Of a DNA stretch of 11,786 bases, positions 1 to 7,315 are shown in pieces. The notes under the pieces are model-generated. The model was not told where the DNA came from, did no database searches, and worked only from the letters and a program-made list of their open reading frames with translations. The DNA is taken from positions 1,364,689-1,376,474 of the forward strand of contig CM001047.1 of NCBI GenBank assembly GCA_000183865.1. Reading direction: 5' to 3'. The position numbers and the translations under genes are program-made. Origin of the DNA: Listeria marthii FSL S4-120 (GTDB lineage: Bacteria > Bacillota > Bacilli > Lactobacillales > Listeriaceae). Position 1 is the stretch's first letter, and each line of letters begins with the position of its first letter.

Positions 1-43
1 TTTTTAATCGCTTAAAAATGCAAGGCAAGCTTTCGTACATAGA

Positions 44-52
44 TGGTATAAT
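44..52 (+). promoter_or_regulatory. Extended -10 promoter of the nucleoside transporter operon
   Basis: A perfect TATAAT (47-52) is preceded by TGG (44-46), which fits an extended -10 element for the housekeeping sigma factor. No good -35 hexamer lies 16-18 bp upstream, but extended -10 promoters can work without one. Transcription would start near base 59, giving a leader of about 170 nt before the GTG at 230. The T run at 1-5 could be the tail of an upstream gene's terminator, so this may be an internal promoter behind a preceding lipoprotein gene. Confidence 0.6.
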
Positions 53-98
53 AAAACGTGTTTTTACAACATACCAAAGCATTGAAGCGAGGAAGTCA

Positions 99-229
99 TT
101 GAACAACAAACGGATAAAAAACTCGGAACCTTCTTCGGGAGGAAGTACGGGGAGAGGCGGCGTCCTTCGAGAGAATCGCGCGTGTGGCTGTTTTTCCAGT
201 TTGAACCAGACGACAAGGGGAGTGAAGAA
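99..229 (+). promoter_or_regulatory. GC-rich transcribed leader of the transporter operon
   Basis: Bases about 121-220 are clearly richer in G and C than the rest of the window. Visible structure: CTTCTT (130-135) pairs with AGGAAG (140-145) around a CGGG loop. The same arm, extended to CTTCTTC (130-136), is also an exact complement of GAAGAAG (224-230), which covers the gap between the Shine-Dalgarno sequence and the first base of the GTG start. The two pairings exclude each other. A GAGG (89-92) followed by TTG at 99 could start a 51-residue frame that ends at 254 inside the ATPase gene. I recognise no known riboswitch class. A regulatory role is inference. Confidence 0.35.
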
Positions 230-1771
230 GTGGACTTTGTTATTGAAATGTTAGGAATCAGGAAGGAATTCTCTGGATTTGTAGCAAATGATAACATTAC
301 CTTACAGTTAAAGCAGGGAGAAATTCATGCTTTGTTAGGTGAGAATGGCGCAGGAAAATCTACGCTAATGAATGTCTTGTTTGGTTTATATGAACCAGAT
401 GGTGGCGAAATTCGTGTTCGTGGTACGAAAGAAAATATTAATAGCCCGAACAAAGCAAATGAGCTTGGAATCGGAATGGTCCATCAGCATTTCATGTTAG
501 TGGATAAATTCACGGTTGCAGAAAACATCATCCTTGGTAAAGAGCCAAGCAAACTAGGTGTTATCGAAAAGAAAAAAGCGATTGAAGAAATTAAAGAAAT
601 TTCTGATCGTTACGGCTTGCGAGTGGATCCAAATGCGGTTGTGCGCGATATTTCTATCGGTATGCAACAACGTGTAGAAATTCTAAAAACACTTTATCGT
701 GGTGCGGACATCCTAATTTTTGATGAACCAACAGCTGTTTTAACACCCCAAGAAATCAAAGAACTAATCCAAATTATGCGTTCTCTTATAAAAGAAGGCA
801 AATCAATCATTTTAATCACACATAAACTGAAAGAAATCATGGATGTTTGTGATCGTGTAACTGTTATCCGTCGTGGTAAAGGCATGGGTACAGTAAACGT
901 TCCAGAAACAACACCACAAGATTTGGCTAATTTAATGGTTGGCCGTGAAGTCGTCTTTACAACAGAAAAAATTGACGCAACTCCTGGAAAAGATGTTTTA
1001 GAAGTAAAAGATTTAGTCGTGAAAGAAAGTCGCGGCGTCGAAAGTGTTCGCGGACTTAATTTGACTGTCAGAGCTGGCGAAATCGTCGGAATAGCTGGGG
1101 TCGATGGTAATGGTCAAAGTGAACTTATTTCTGCGATTGCAGGTCTTTCTAAAGTAACTAGCGGAAGCATTCTTCTAAACGGCGAACATATCGAAAACAA
1201 AAAACCTCGTAAAATTACAGAAGCTGGTTTAGGACATATTCCAGAAGACCGTCACAAACATGGTTTAGTACTCGAAATGTCGCTTGGAGAGAATATTGCT
1301 TTACAAACATATTATAAAAAACCTATTTCTAGCAAAGGTTTCTTAAATCATAAAGCAATGTACGACTTTGCGCGTGAGTTAATTGAAGAATACGATGTTC
1401 GTGCAAGTAGCGAATACGTAGCAGCAAAATCACTTTCTGGTGGTAACCAACAAAAAGCGATTATTGCAAGGGAGATAAATCGTAATCCAGATTTCTTAAT
1501 TGCGGCTCAACCAACACGTGGACTAGATGTTGGTGCAATTGAATTCATTCATAGACGCTTGATTGAACAACGAGATAAAGGGAAAGCAGTATTACTTATG
1601 TCGTTTGAATTAGATGAAATTATGAATGTAAGTGACCGTATTGCGGTTATTTACGAAGGGAAAATCGTTGCTATTGTTGATCCGAAAGAAACAACGGAGC
1701 AAGAGCTTGGCCTAATGATGGCTGGTTCATCCAAACAGGAAGCGGAAATGGGGGAGAAAGAGCATGTCTAA
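230..1771 (+). CDS. Nucleoside/BMP-family ABC transporter, double ATPase subunit
   Basis: Cytoplasmic ATPase of a nucleoside importer (NupO/NupA type), 513 residues with two fused ABC domains. Domain 1 is complete: Walker A GENGAGKS (37-44), Q-loop Q86, signature SIGMQQR (142-148), Walker B ILIFDEP (161-167) and switch histidine H198. Domain 2 is degenerate in the way usual for this family: Walker A reads GVDGNGQS (290-297) without the lysine, Walker B reads AAQP in place of DEP (425-428), and the switch histidine is F459; its signature LSGGNQQK (402-409) is intact. One composite ATP site should therefore hydrolyse. I chose GTG 230 because AAGGGGAG (215-222) lies 7 nt before it; the frame stays open further upstream to GTG 182, but that start has no good ribosome binding site. 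The gene overlaps the next by 8 bp. In Bacillus, NupNOPQ imports guanosine; the exact substrate here is unknown. The sugar-ABC label often given to such proteins reflects only ATPase similarity. Confidence 0.9.
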   Translation: MDFVIEMLGIRKEFSGFVANDNITLQLKQGEIHALLGENGAGKSTLMNVLFGLYEPDGGEIRVRGTKENINSPNKANELGIGMVHQHFMLVDKFTVAENIILGKEPSKLGVIEKKKAIEEIKEISDRYGLRVDPNAVVRDISIGMQQRVEILKTLYRGADILIFDEPTAVLTPQEIKELIQIMRSLIKEGKSIILITHKLKEIMDVCDRVTVIRRGKGMGTVNVPETTPQDLANLMVGREVVFTTEKIDATPGKDVLEVKDLVVKESRGVESVRGLNLTVRAGEIVGIAGVDGNGQSELISAIAGLSKVTSGSILLNGEHIENKKPRKITEAGLGHIPEDRHKHGLVLEMSLGENIALQTYYKKPISSKGFLNHKAMYDFARELIEEYDVRASSEYVAAKSLSGGNQQKAIIAREINRNPDFLIAAQPTRGLDVGAIEFIHRRLIEQRDKGKAVLLMSFELDEIMNVSDRIAVIYEGKIVAIVDPKETTEQELGLMMAGSSKQEAEMGEKEHV

Positions 1772-2816
1772 ACGACTACAAGCATTAGTTATCCCAGTTA
1801 CAGCCGTTATTCTTGGACTTATCTGCGGTGCGATTATCATGCTTATTTTTGGATATGACCCAATTGCAGGTTATTCAGCACTTGTAGAAGGAGTTATCGG
1901 AGAACCTTTCTACATCGGTGAAACAATTCGCCAAGCTACACCATACATTTTAGTTGGTCTATCTGTTGCTGTTGCATTTAAAGCCGGACTTTTCAATATC
2001 GGTGCAGAAGGTCAAATGCTTATGGGGTGGTTAGGTTCAATCATCATCGCAGTAAACTTTGATGGTTTAACAAAATGGATTCATTTACCGCTTGCGATTA
2101 TCACTGGTATGGTTTTCGGTGCGATTTGGGCATTCATTCCAGGTATTTTAAAAGCAACTTTACGTGTAAATGAAGTTATTGTAACAATCATGCTTAACTA
2201 TACAGCACTTTATATTTTCAACTATGTGGTACAAAACTTACTTACAGATGGTTTAGATAAAACGCAAGAAGTTCATGCGTCTGCGTCTTTACAATCTGAA
2301 TTATTACAATCGTTGACGGATTATTCCTCGCTACACTGGGGGATATTGATTGCTCTTGGTTTCGCAATTATTATTTGGATAATGTTAAATAAAACTACTT
2401 TCGGTTACGAAATCGAAGCAGTTGGATTTAACGAAAATGCCTCGCAATATGCCGGTATGAGTGTTAAGAAAACAATTATCTTTTCCATGGTTATTGCCGG
2501 AGCGCTTGCTGGTCTTGGTGGCGTAATGGAAGGTCTTGGAACATATGGAACGGCTTATGTATTAACTTCTTCTCCAGGAATTGGTTTTGACGGTATCGCC
2601 GTTGCTTTACTCGGAGGAAGTTCTCCAATTGGGATTGTCTTCTCTGCCATCTTGTTCGGAGCTCTAAAAGTCGGAGCACTAAATATGCCAGCAGTTGCAG
2701 GCGTTCCAAACGAATTAGTCAATGTAATTATCGCTCTGATTATCTTCTTTGTGGCATCCAGCTACATTATCCGCTGGGCGATGGCAAAATTTAAGAAGGG
2801 GGCGAAAGCAGAATGA
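1764..2816 (+). CDS. Nucleoside ABC transporter permease 1 (NupP-like)
   Basis: Integral membrane permease of 350 residues, BPD_transp_2 family, forming one half of the pore of the importer whose ATPase precedes it. The sequence is almost wholly hydrophobic helices, the first at about residues 7-29. It carries the family motif FNIGAEGQ (77-84), and a glycine-rich stretch near residues 235-255 (GALAGLGG) in the region expected to contact the ATPase. The length is normal for the family. The ATG lies inside the end of the ATPase gene (8-bp overlap) with GGGGGAG at 1750-1756, and the stop overlaps the next start as ATGA. These overlaps argue for translational coupling and fixed stoichiometry. The BMP and permease pattern favours nucleosides over sugars, but the substrate cannot be read from the sequence. 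Confidence 0.88.
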   Translation: MSKRLQALVIPVTAVILGLICGAIIMLIFGYDPIAGYSALVEGVIGEPFYIGETIRQATPYILVGLSVAVAFKAGLFNIGAEGQMLMGWLGSIIIAVNFDGLTKWIHLPLAIITGMVFGAIWAFIPGILKATLRVNEVIVTIMLNYTALYIFNYVVQNLLTDGLDKTQEVHASASLQSELLQSLTDYSSLHWGILIALGFAIIIWIMLNKTTFGYEIEAVGFNENASQYAGMSVKKTIIFSMVIAGALAGLGGVMEGLGTYGTAYVLTSSPGIGFDGIAVALLGGSSPIGIVFSAILFGALKVGALNMPAVAGVPNELVNVIIALIIFFVASSYIIRWAMAKFKKGAKAE

Positions 2817-3763
2817 CAGCCATTTTAGCGACAATTGTTTCTAGTACACTGCTTATGGCAGGCCCACTAATTTTTACTGCTCTCGGGGGCGTTTATTCAG
2901 AACGAGGCGGTGTGGTTAATATTGGACTAGAAGGTATGATGGTAATGGGAGCATTTTCGGCTATCGTCTTCAACCTTACTTTCCAAGATACTTTTGGCAA
3001 TTTAACTCCTTGGATATCACTTATCGCAGCGATGGTCGTTGGGGGATTATTCTCTCTTGTACACGCTGTTGCAACTATTAATTTCCGCGCTGACCACGTA
3101 ATCAGTGGTGTAGCGATTAACTTTTTAGCAACTGGTCTATCTTTATTCCTTGTAAAAGTAATTTACGATAAAGGCCAAACAGATCAAATTAAGTACTACT
3201 TTGGTAAACCGGATATTCCTGTTTTGAGTGATATTCCAGTCATTGGTGATATTTTCTTCAAAAACATTCCGGTAATGAGTTATGTGGCGATTATTTTCGC
3301 TATCGTATCTTGGTTTATTATTTACAAAACACGCTTTGGTCTTCGTCTTCGTTCTGTAGGGGAACATCCTCTTGCAGCAGACACAATGGGAATCAAAGTT
3401 CGTTGGATGAGATACCAAGGTGTTATCATTTCTGGTATTCTTGGTGGCCTAGGTGGCGCGGTTTACGCCCAATCCTTTACACTTGATTTCGGACATGCAA
3501 CTATTTCCGGACAAGGTTATATGGCCCTTGCAGCGATGATTTTTGGTAAATGGAATCCGCTTGGAGCGATGGGAGCAGCAATTTTCTTCGGTTTTGCGCA
3601 ATGTTTGGCAATTACCGGTGGATCACTACCATTCTTCAAAGACATTCCAGACGTTTACTTACAAATTGCGCCTTATGTATTAACAATCCTTGCGCTTGTT
3701 GGCTTTATCGGTAAATCCGAAGCGCCAAAAGCAGACGGTGTGAACTACATTAAAGGTAAATAA
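2813..3763 (+). CDS. Nucleoside ABC transporter permease 2 (NupQ-like)
   Basis: Second membrane permease of the importer, 316 residues, partner of the preceding permease in a heterodimeric pore. It is hydrophobic throughout, with the paired family motif VNIGLEG (35-41) just after ERGG, and the segment RFGLRLRSVGEHPLAA in the middle, matching the cytoplasmic coupling region (the counterpart in permease 1 is FGYEIEAVGFNENA). A glycine-rich run (GILGGLGG) follows, as in the first permease. The start overlaps the previous stop by 4 bp (ATGA), with AAGGGGG at 2796-2802. It is the last gene of the operon, followed within 10 bp by a strong terminator. No substrate-binding lipoprotein is in the window; in related genomes it is encoded just upstream of the ATPase. 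Confidence 0.88.
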   Translation: MTAILATIVSSTLLMAGPLIFTALGGVYSERGGVVNIGLEGMMVMGAFSAIVFNLTFQDTFGNLTPWISLIAAMVVGGLFSLVHAVATINFRADHVISGVAINFLATGLSLFLVKVIYDKGQTDQIKYYFGKPDIPVLSDIPVIGDIFFKNIPVMSYVAIIFAIVSWFIIYKTRFGLRLRSVGEHPLAADTMGIKVRWMRYQGVIISGILGGLGGAVYAQSFTLDFGHATISGQGYMALAAMIFGKWNPLGAMGAAIFFGFAQCLAITGGSLPFFKDIPDVYLQIAPYVLTILALVGFIGKSEAPKADGVNYIKGK

Positions 3764-3771
3764 TACGAGTG

Positions 3772-3804
3772 AACAGCCTAGATTAAATTCTAGGCTGTTT
3801 TTTT
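3772..3804 (+). terminator. Rho-independent terminator of the transporter operon
   Basis: A perfect 11-bp stem, AACAGCCTAGA (3772-3782) with TCTAGGCTGTT (3789-3799), has a 6-nt loop and a run of seven T (3798-3804). It sits 8 bp after the last permease stop and separates the transporter from the M16 genes. Confidence 0.95.
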
Positions 3805-3815
3805 ATGCTAGAAAA

Positions 3816-3844
3816 TTGTGTGTCACAACAACTTACGATACAAT
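3816..3844 (+). promoter_or_regulatory. Probable sigma-A promoter of the M16 gene pair, with palindrome
   Basis: TTGTGT (3816-3821) and TACAAT (3839-3844) are 17 bp apart; the -10 matches 5 of 6 positions, the -35 only the TTG. The -35 lies in the palindrome TTGTG-TGT-CACAA (3816-3828), a possible repressor or activator site. The position just after the terminator supports a new transcript starting near 3851. Confidence 0.55.
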
Positions 3845-3880
3845 AGGAAAGTGAGATCATTGCTTGAAAGGAGCATTATA

Positions 3881-5173
3881 ATGACAGACAAAATATTTCA
3901 AGAAAAAGTTGGCCCAGTTGCCCTGACAATTGTTCCAACCCAAAAATATAAATCCAACAAAATTGTTTTTAAATTTCGCGCTCCATTAGAAAGAGAGACA
4001 GTAACTAAACGGGCTTTGCTTTCGATATTATTAGAAACAAACAGTGAAAAATATCCAACTCAAACAGATTTTAGAAAACAATTAGCGAACCTTTATGGTG
4101 CCAATTTTTATACAACAACTGCCAAAAAAGGCAATGAACATGTACTGACCGTTATTTTCGATATGATTGACGGACAATATGTATCTGATGGGAATCATAT
4201 TTTGCAAGATGCGTTTGCCTTTATTGAACAAGCTTTATTCCATCCAAACGTTGCAAATGGTGCTTTCAATGAAGAAACACTTACTCGTGAAAAAGAGAAT
4301 TTAAAAAGTAGTTTAGAAGGCATTTACGATGATAAAATCCGTTTTGCTTCCAAACGATTAATAGAAGAAATGTTCCAAGACGATGCATTTCGCTTTGGTT
4401 CAGCTGGTATTTTGGAAGATATTGACGCTATCACAGCGAAAGATTTATATGAATACTATTTACAATTTATCGCAGAAGATACGGTCGAAATATTTATTTG
4501 CGGAGATGTAAAAACAGAAGAAGTCATGCCGCTTATCGAAAAAATGGCTTTTGCGCCGCGTGCTGAACGAAAAGGTGTTTTTTATACAAAAGAAGCACCA
4601 AAAGAAGTGCGCGTGATTCACGAGCAACAAGCGATTAACCAAGGGAAACTTGTACTTGGCTATCAAACAGAAACATTATTTGGAGATGATGATTTCGTTG
4701 CGCTTCAACTTGCCAATGGTCTACTTGGCGGATTTGCTAACTCCAAAATCTTTATCAATGTGCGTGAAAAAGCAAGTCTAGCTTATTATGCTTCTAGTCG
4801 TATTGATTCGTTCAAAGGATATATGATTATTTCAGCTGGAATTGATGAAGTGAATTACGAACAAGCTTTATCAATTATTGAAGAACAAATCGTTGCAATG
4901 AAACAAGGCGATTTTACAGAAGATGAATTAAATCAAACAAAAGAAATGCTTATTAACCAATTACTTGAAACAAATGACCAAGCACAAGGCCTGATTGAGC
5001 TCGTATACAACAATGTTTTACGTGAAGCAAACTTAGACCTAGAAAACTGGATTAAACAAATCAAACAAGCGACGAAAGAAGAAGTAGTTGCTGCCATCAA
5101 TAAAATTAAACCAGACACAATTTATTTCTTGAGCAAGGGAGGAGAAGAACTTCATGGAAAAAATCACATTTGA
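3881..5173 (+). CDS. yfmF: M16-family peptidase-like protein, inactive type (YfmF/YmfF)
   Basis: A protein of 430 residues with the fold of M16 (pitrilysin/insulinase) peptidases but no catalytic zinc motif: where a partner would have HxxEH, this one reads LLSILLET (46-53). The C-terminal half keeps the family's Arg-Tyr feature (VREKASLAYY, R295 and Y302/Y303). Such proteins usually pair with an active M16 subunit, here the next gene, which overlaps by 20 bp. In Bacillus the equivalent pair is annotated as associated with 5-aminopentanol modification of elongation factor P; the biochemical step is not known to me. ATG 3881 was chosen over the earlier in-frame ATG 3818 because AAGGAG (3868-3873) lies 7 nt before it and because 3818 falls inside the predicted -35. 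No signal peptide or membrane helix is visible, so it should be cytoplasmic. Confidence 0.82.
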   Translation: MTDKIFQEKVGPVALTIVPTQKYKSNKIVFKFRAPLERETVTKRALLSILLETNSEKYPTQTDFRKQLANLYGANFYTTTAKKGNEHVLTVIFDMIDGQYVSDGNHILQDAFAFIEQALFHPNVANGAFNEETLTREKENLKSSLEGIYDDKIRFASKRLIEEMFQDDAFRFGSAGILEDIDAITAKDLYEYYLQFIAEDTVEIFICGDVKTEEVMPLIEKMAFAPRAERKGVFYTKEAPKEVRVIHEQQAINQGKLVLGYQTETLFGDDDFVALQLANGLLGGFANSKIFINVREKASLAYYASSRIDSFKGYMIISAGIDEVNYEQALSIIEEQIVAMKQGDFTEDELNQTKEMLINQLLETNDQAQGLIELVYNNVLREANLDLENWIKQIKQATKEEVVAAINKIKPDTIYFLSKGGEELHGKNHI

Positions 5174-6440
5174 GCAAGTAAAAGAAGCAGTCTTTCATGA
5201 AAAAATGGCAAATGGCTTACAAGTATATCTTCTTCCAAAACAAGGATTTAGTAAGACATATGCTGTATTCACAACAAACTACGGTGCCATCGATAATAAC
5301 TTCGTCCCAATTGGCGAAACGGAATTCACGAAAGTTCCGGACGGCATTGCTCATTTCTTAGAGCATAAAATGTTTGAAAAAGAAGACGGCGATGTATTCT
5401 TCAAATTTGGCGAAAAAGGTGCATTCACGAACGCGTTCACCTCTTTTACCAAAACAGCGTATCTTTTCTCAAGCACTTCTCGTGTAGAAGAAAACTTGGA
5501 AACGTTAATTGACTTCGTACAAGAACCATATTTTACCGAAGAAACTGTTGAAAAAGAAAAAGGCATTATCGGCCAAGAAATCAGAATGTATGATGATGAT
5601 CCGGATTTTCGCGCATATTTTGGCGTAATTGAAAACATGTATCATAATCACCCAGTAAAAATCGACATCGCTGGAACAGTTGAATCCATCGCGGAAATTA
5701 ACAAAGATTTACTTTACCTTTGTTATAACACGTTCTATCACCCGAGCAACATGGTACTTTTCGTTGTAGGTAACTTAGAACCTGAACAAATAATGGACCA
5801 AATTCGTTCTAACCAAGCGAAAAAAGAATTTCCTGAAGCTGCACCAATCAAACGTCATTTCCCAGAAGAACCAAAAACCGTTGCTGTAAAAGAACGCAAA
5901 ATCCATTTCCCAGTTCAAATCGCTAAAAATTTAGTTGGGATTAAAGAAGATATCGGTTCCATGGAAGGACAAGCGGCATTAAAACAAGAAATCATTGGTG
6001 ATGTTGCCTTGGAAATGCTATTCGGCACAACTTCTGACACATACTTGAAGCTATATAACGAAGGAATCATTGATGACACATTTGGCTATGATTATACTCT
6101 TCAAGAAAGTTTTTCATTCGTTTTAGTTGGCGGCGACGCAAAAGACCCGGACAAACAAACTGCCAAAATTAAAGAAGCTATTCAAGCAGCGGCTAAAAAT
6201 GGTTTAAGTGAAACTGATTTAGCGCTCGTTAAACGCAAACGTATCGGTCAATTTTTACGTTCATTGAATTCACCTGAGTTTATTGCGAACCAATTTAGTC
6301 AATACGTTATGAAATCAGCTTCGTTATTTGATATTTTACCTTTAATGGAAAAAGTGACTTTAGAAGAAGTAAATCATTTCGTTAAAAACTTGGACCAAGA
6401 AGAGCGGACAACGAGTTTCCAATTACTTCCAGAGCAATAA
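5154..6440 (+). CDS. yfmH: M16-family zinc metallopeptidase, active type (YfmH/YmfH)
   Basis: Zinc peptidase of 428 residues with the inverted M16 motif HFLEH (67-71): H67 and H71 bind zinc and E70 is the catalytic base. The third ligand is expected in the EKEKGIIGQEI segment (133-143), most likely E142. The rest fits a two-domain M16B subunit. It overlaps the preceding inactive homologue by 20 bp and uses AAGGGAGGAG (5135-5144) inside that gene, which points to coupled translation and a heterodimer. There is no signal peptide, so it is probably cytoplasmic. Annotated relatives are called EF-P 5-aminopentanol modification-associated; the natural substrate is not established from sequence. The adjacent YmfI-type reductase supports the EF-P link. 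Confidence 0.85.
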   Translation: MEKITFEQVKEAVFHEKMANGLQVYLLPKQGFSKTYAVFTTNYGAIDNNFVPIGETEFTKVPDGIAHFLEHKMFEKEDGDVFFKFGEKGAFTNAFTSFTKTAYLFSSTSRVEENLETLIDFVQEPYFTEETVEKEKGIIGQEIRMYDDDPDFRAYFGVIENMYHNHPVKIDIAGTVESIAEINKDLLYLCYNTFYHPSNMVLFVVGNLEPEQIMDQIRSNQAKKEFPEAAPIKRHFPEEPKTVAVKERKIHFPVQIAKNLVGIKEDIGSMEGQAALKQEIIGDVALEMLFGTTSDTYLKLYNEGIIDDTFGYDYTLQESFSFVLVGGDAKDPDKQTAKIKEAIQAAAKNGLSETDLALVKRKRIGQFLRSLNSPEFIANQFSQYVMKSASLFDILPLMEKVTLEEVNHFVKNLDQEERTTSFQLLPEQ

Positions 6441-6443
6441 ACA

Positions 6444-6482
6444 AATTTATGTCTTTTTTTAGTATAAAAAATGGCATAAATT
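6444..6482 (+). repeat. Long AT-rich inverted repeat before ymfI
   Basis: AATTTATGTC plus six T (6444-6453, 6455-6460) pairs with six A and GGCATAAATT (6466-6471, 6473-6482). One T/T mismatch and one G-T pair interrupt the 17-position stem; the loop is AGTAT. No T run follows, so it is not an ordinary terminator on the + strand. It begins 4 bp after the yfmH stop and overlaps the candidate -35 of ymfI. Confidence 0.6.
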
Positions 6483-6500
6483 CCTGAGTCATGCTATCAT
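6471..6500 (+). promoter_or_regulatory. Possible promoter for ymfI-rodZ
   Basis: ATGGCA (6471-6476, 4 of 6) and TATCAT (6495-6500, 5 of 6) are 18 bp apart, and TGC directly before the -10 makes it an extended element. Transcription would begin near 6507, leaving a leader of about 26 nt. The -35 falls in the right arm of the AT-rich inverted repeat. Read-through from the M16 genes is also possible. Confidence 0.45.
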
Positions 6501-6532
6501 AAAAGAAATAGACTGGAAAGGGTTGCCTTTTT

Positions 6533-7264
6533 TTGGATAAAGAGATAAAATATGCTTTTGTAACTGGTGCTAGCGGAGAGATTGGACAAGCAATTTGTTT
6601 ATCCCTTGCGAAAGCTGGCTGGAACTTGTATCTTCACTATTATCAAAATAAACAAGCAGTAGAAACATTATTGCCACAATTAGAAGCAGAAGAAGTAGAT
6701 GTTATGCTTATTCAAGCTGATTTTGATGATTTAGCAAGTTTAGCAGAACTGGAAAAGCAAGTTTTTCAAGTAGATGCTTTTATTCATGCAGCAGGGCAGG
6801 CTCACTATAGTTTATTCCAGGATACTACAGATACAATTATAGCTGAACTATGGAATGTTCATATGTTCATGCCGATGAGATTAATCCGTACTTTTATGCC
6901 AAAGCTAATGAAAAGTAGCCAAGGAAGAATTATTTTCATTAGTTCAATATGGGGAGAAGTTGGTGCGTCGATGGAAGTAGCGTACTCCACTGTAAAAGGT
7001 GCACAAATAGCCTTTTGCCGTGCGCTAAGCCAAGAAGTAGGACTGTCTGGAATAACCGTTAATGCGGTGACACCAGGAGTTGTAGAAACAAAAATGATGG
7101 ATCAATTTGCAGACGATGAGAAGGAAATGTTGCGGCAAGAAATCCCTTTAAAACGTTTTGCAAAACCCGAAGAAATTGCAGAAACAGTAGAATTTTTAAC
7201 AAGTAAAAAAGCAAGCTATATCACTGGAGAAGTTTTGCGCTTAAATGGCGGTTGGCTTATGTAA
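6533..7264 (+). CDS. ymfI: SDR-family reductase, EF-P 5-aminopentanone reductase type (YmfI)
   Basis: Short-chain dehydrogenase/reductase of 243 residues with one Rossmann domain. Visible motifs: cofactor loop TGASGEIG (11-18), HAAG (85-88, usually NNAG), N108, catalytic S138, and YSTVK (Y151, K155). It resembles FabG and is often annotated 3-oxoacyl-ACP reductase. The Bacillus orthologue YmfI, found in the same order (M16 pair, this gene, rodZ, pgsA), reduces the 5-aminopentanone group on elongation factor P to 5-aminopentanol, so I prefer that role; context is the main argument. The start is TTG 6533, with AAAGGG (6517-6522) 10 nt upstream and no ATG nearby. TTG plus long spacing suggests modest translation. 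It is 51 bp ahead of rodZ with no terminator between them. Confidence 0.8.
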   Translation: MDKEIKYAFVTGASGEIGQAICLSLAKAGWNLYLHYYQNKQAVETLLPQLEAEEVDVMLIQADFDDLASLAELEKQVFQVDAFIHAAGQAHYSLFQDTTDTIIAELWNVHMFMPMRLIRTFMPKLMKSSQGRIIFISSIWGEVGASMEVAYSTVKGAQIAFCRALSQEVGLSGITVNAVTPGVVETKMMDQFADDEKEMLRQEIPLKRFAKPEEIAETVEFLTSKKASYITGEVLRLNGGWLM

Positions 7265-7315
7265 TTTTTAGCAAAAAAATGGAAATTTGAAATTAGTAAT
7301 GGTAGGTGTTTAATT

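Noticed and set aside
1..5. T run at the very start, possible tail of a terminator
   Set aside because: The stem, if any, lies outside the window, so it cannot be supported as a feature.
1097..1608. Degenerate second ATP site of the transporter ATPase
   Set aside because: Loss of the Walker A lysine, Walker B acid and switch histidine is usual in this family and not decay.
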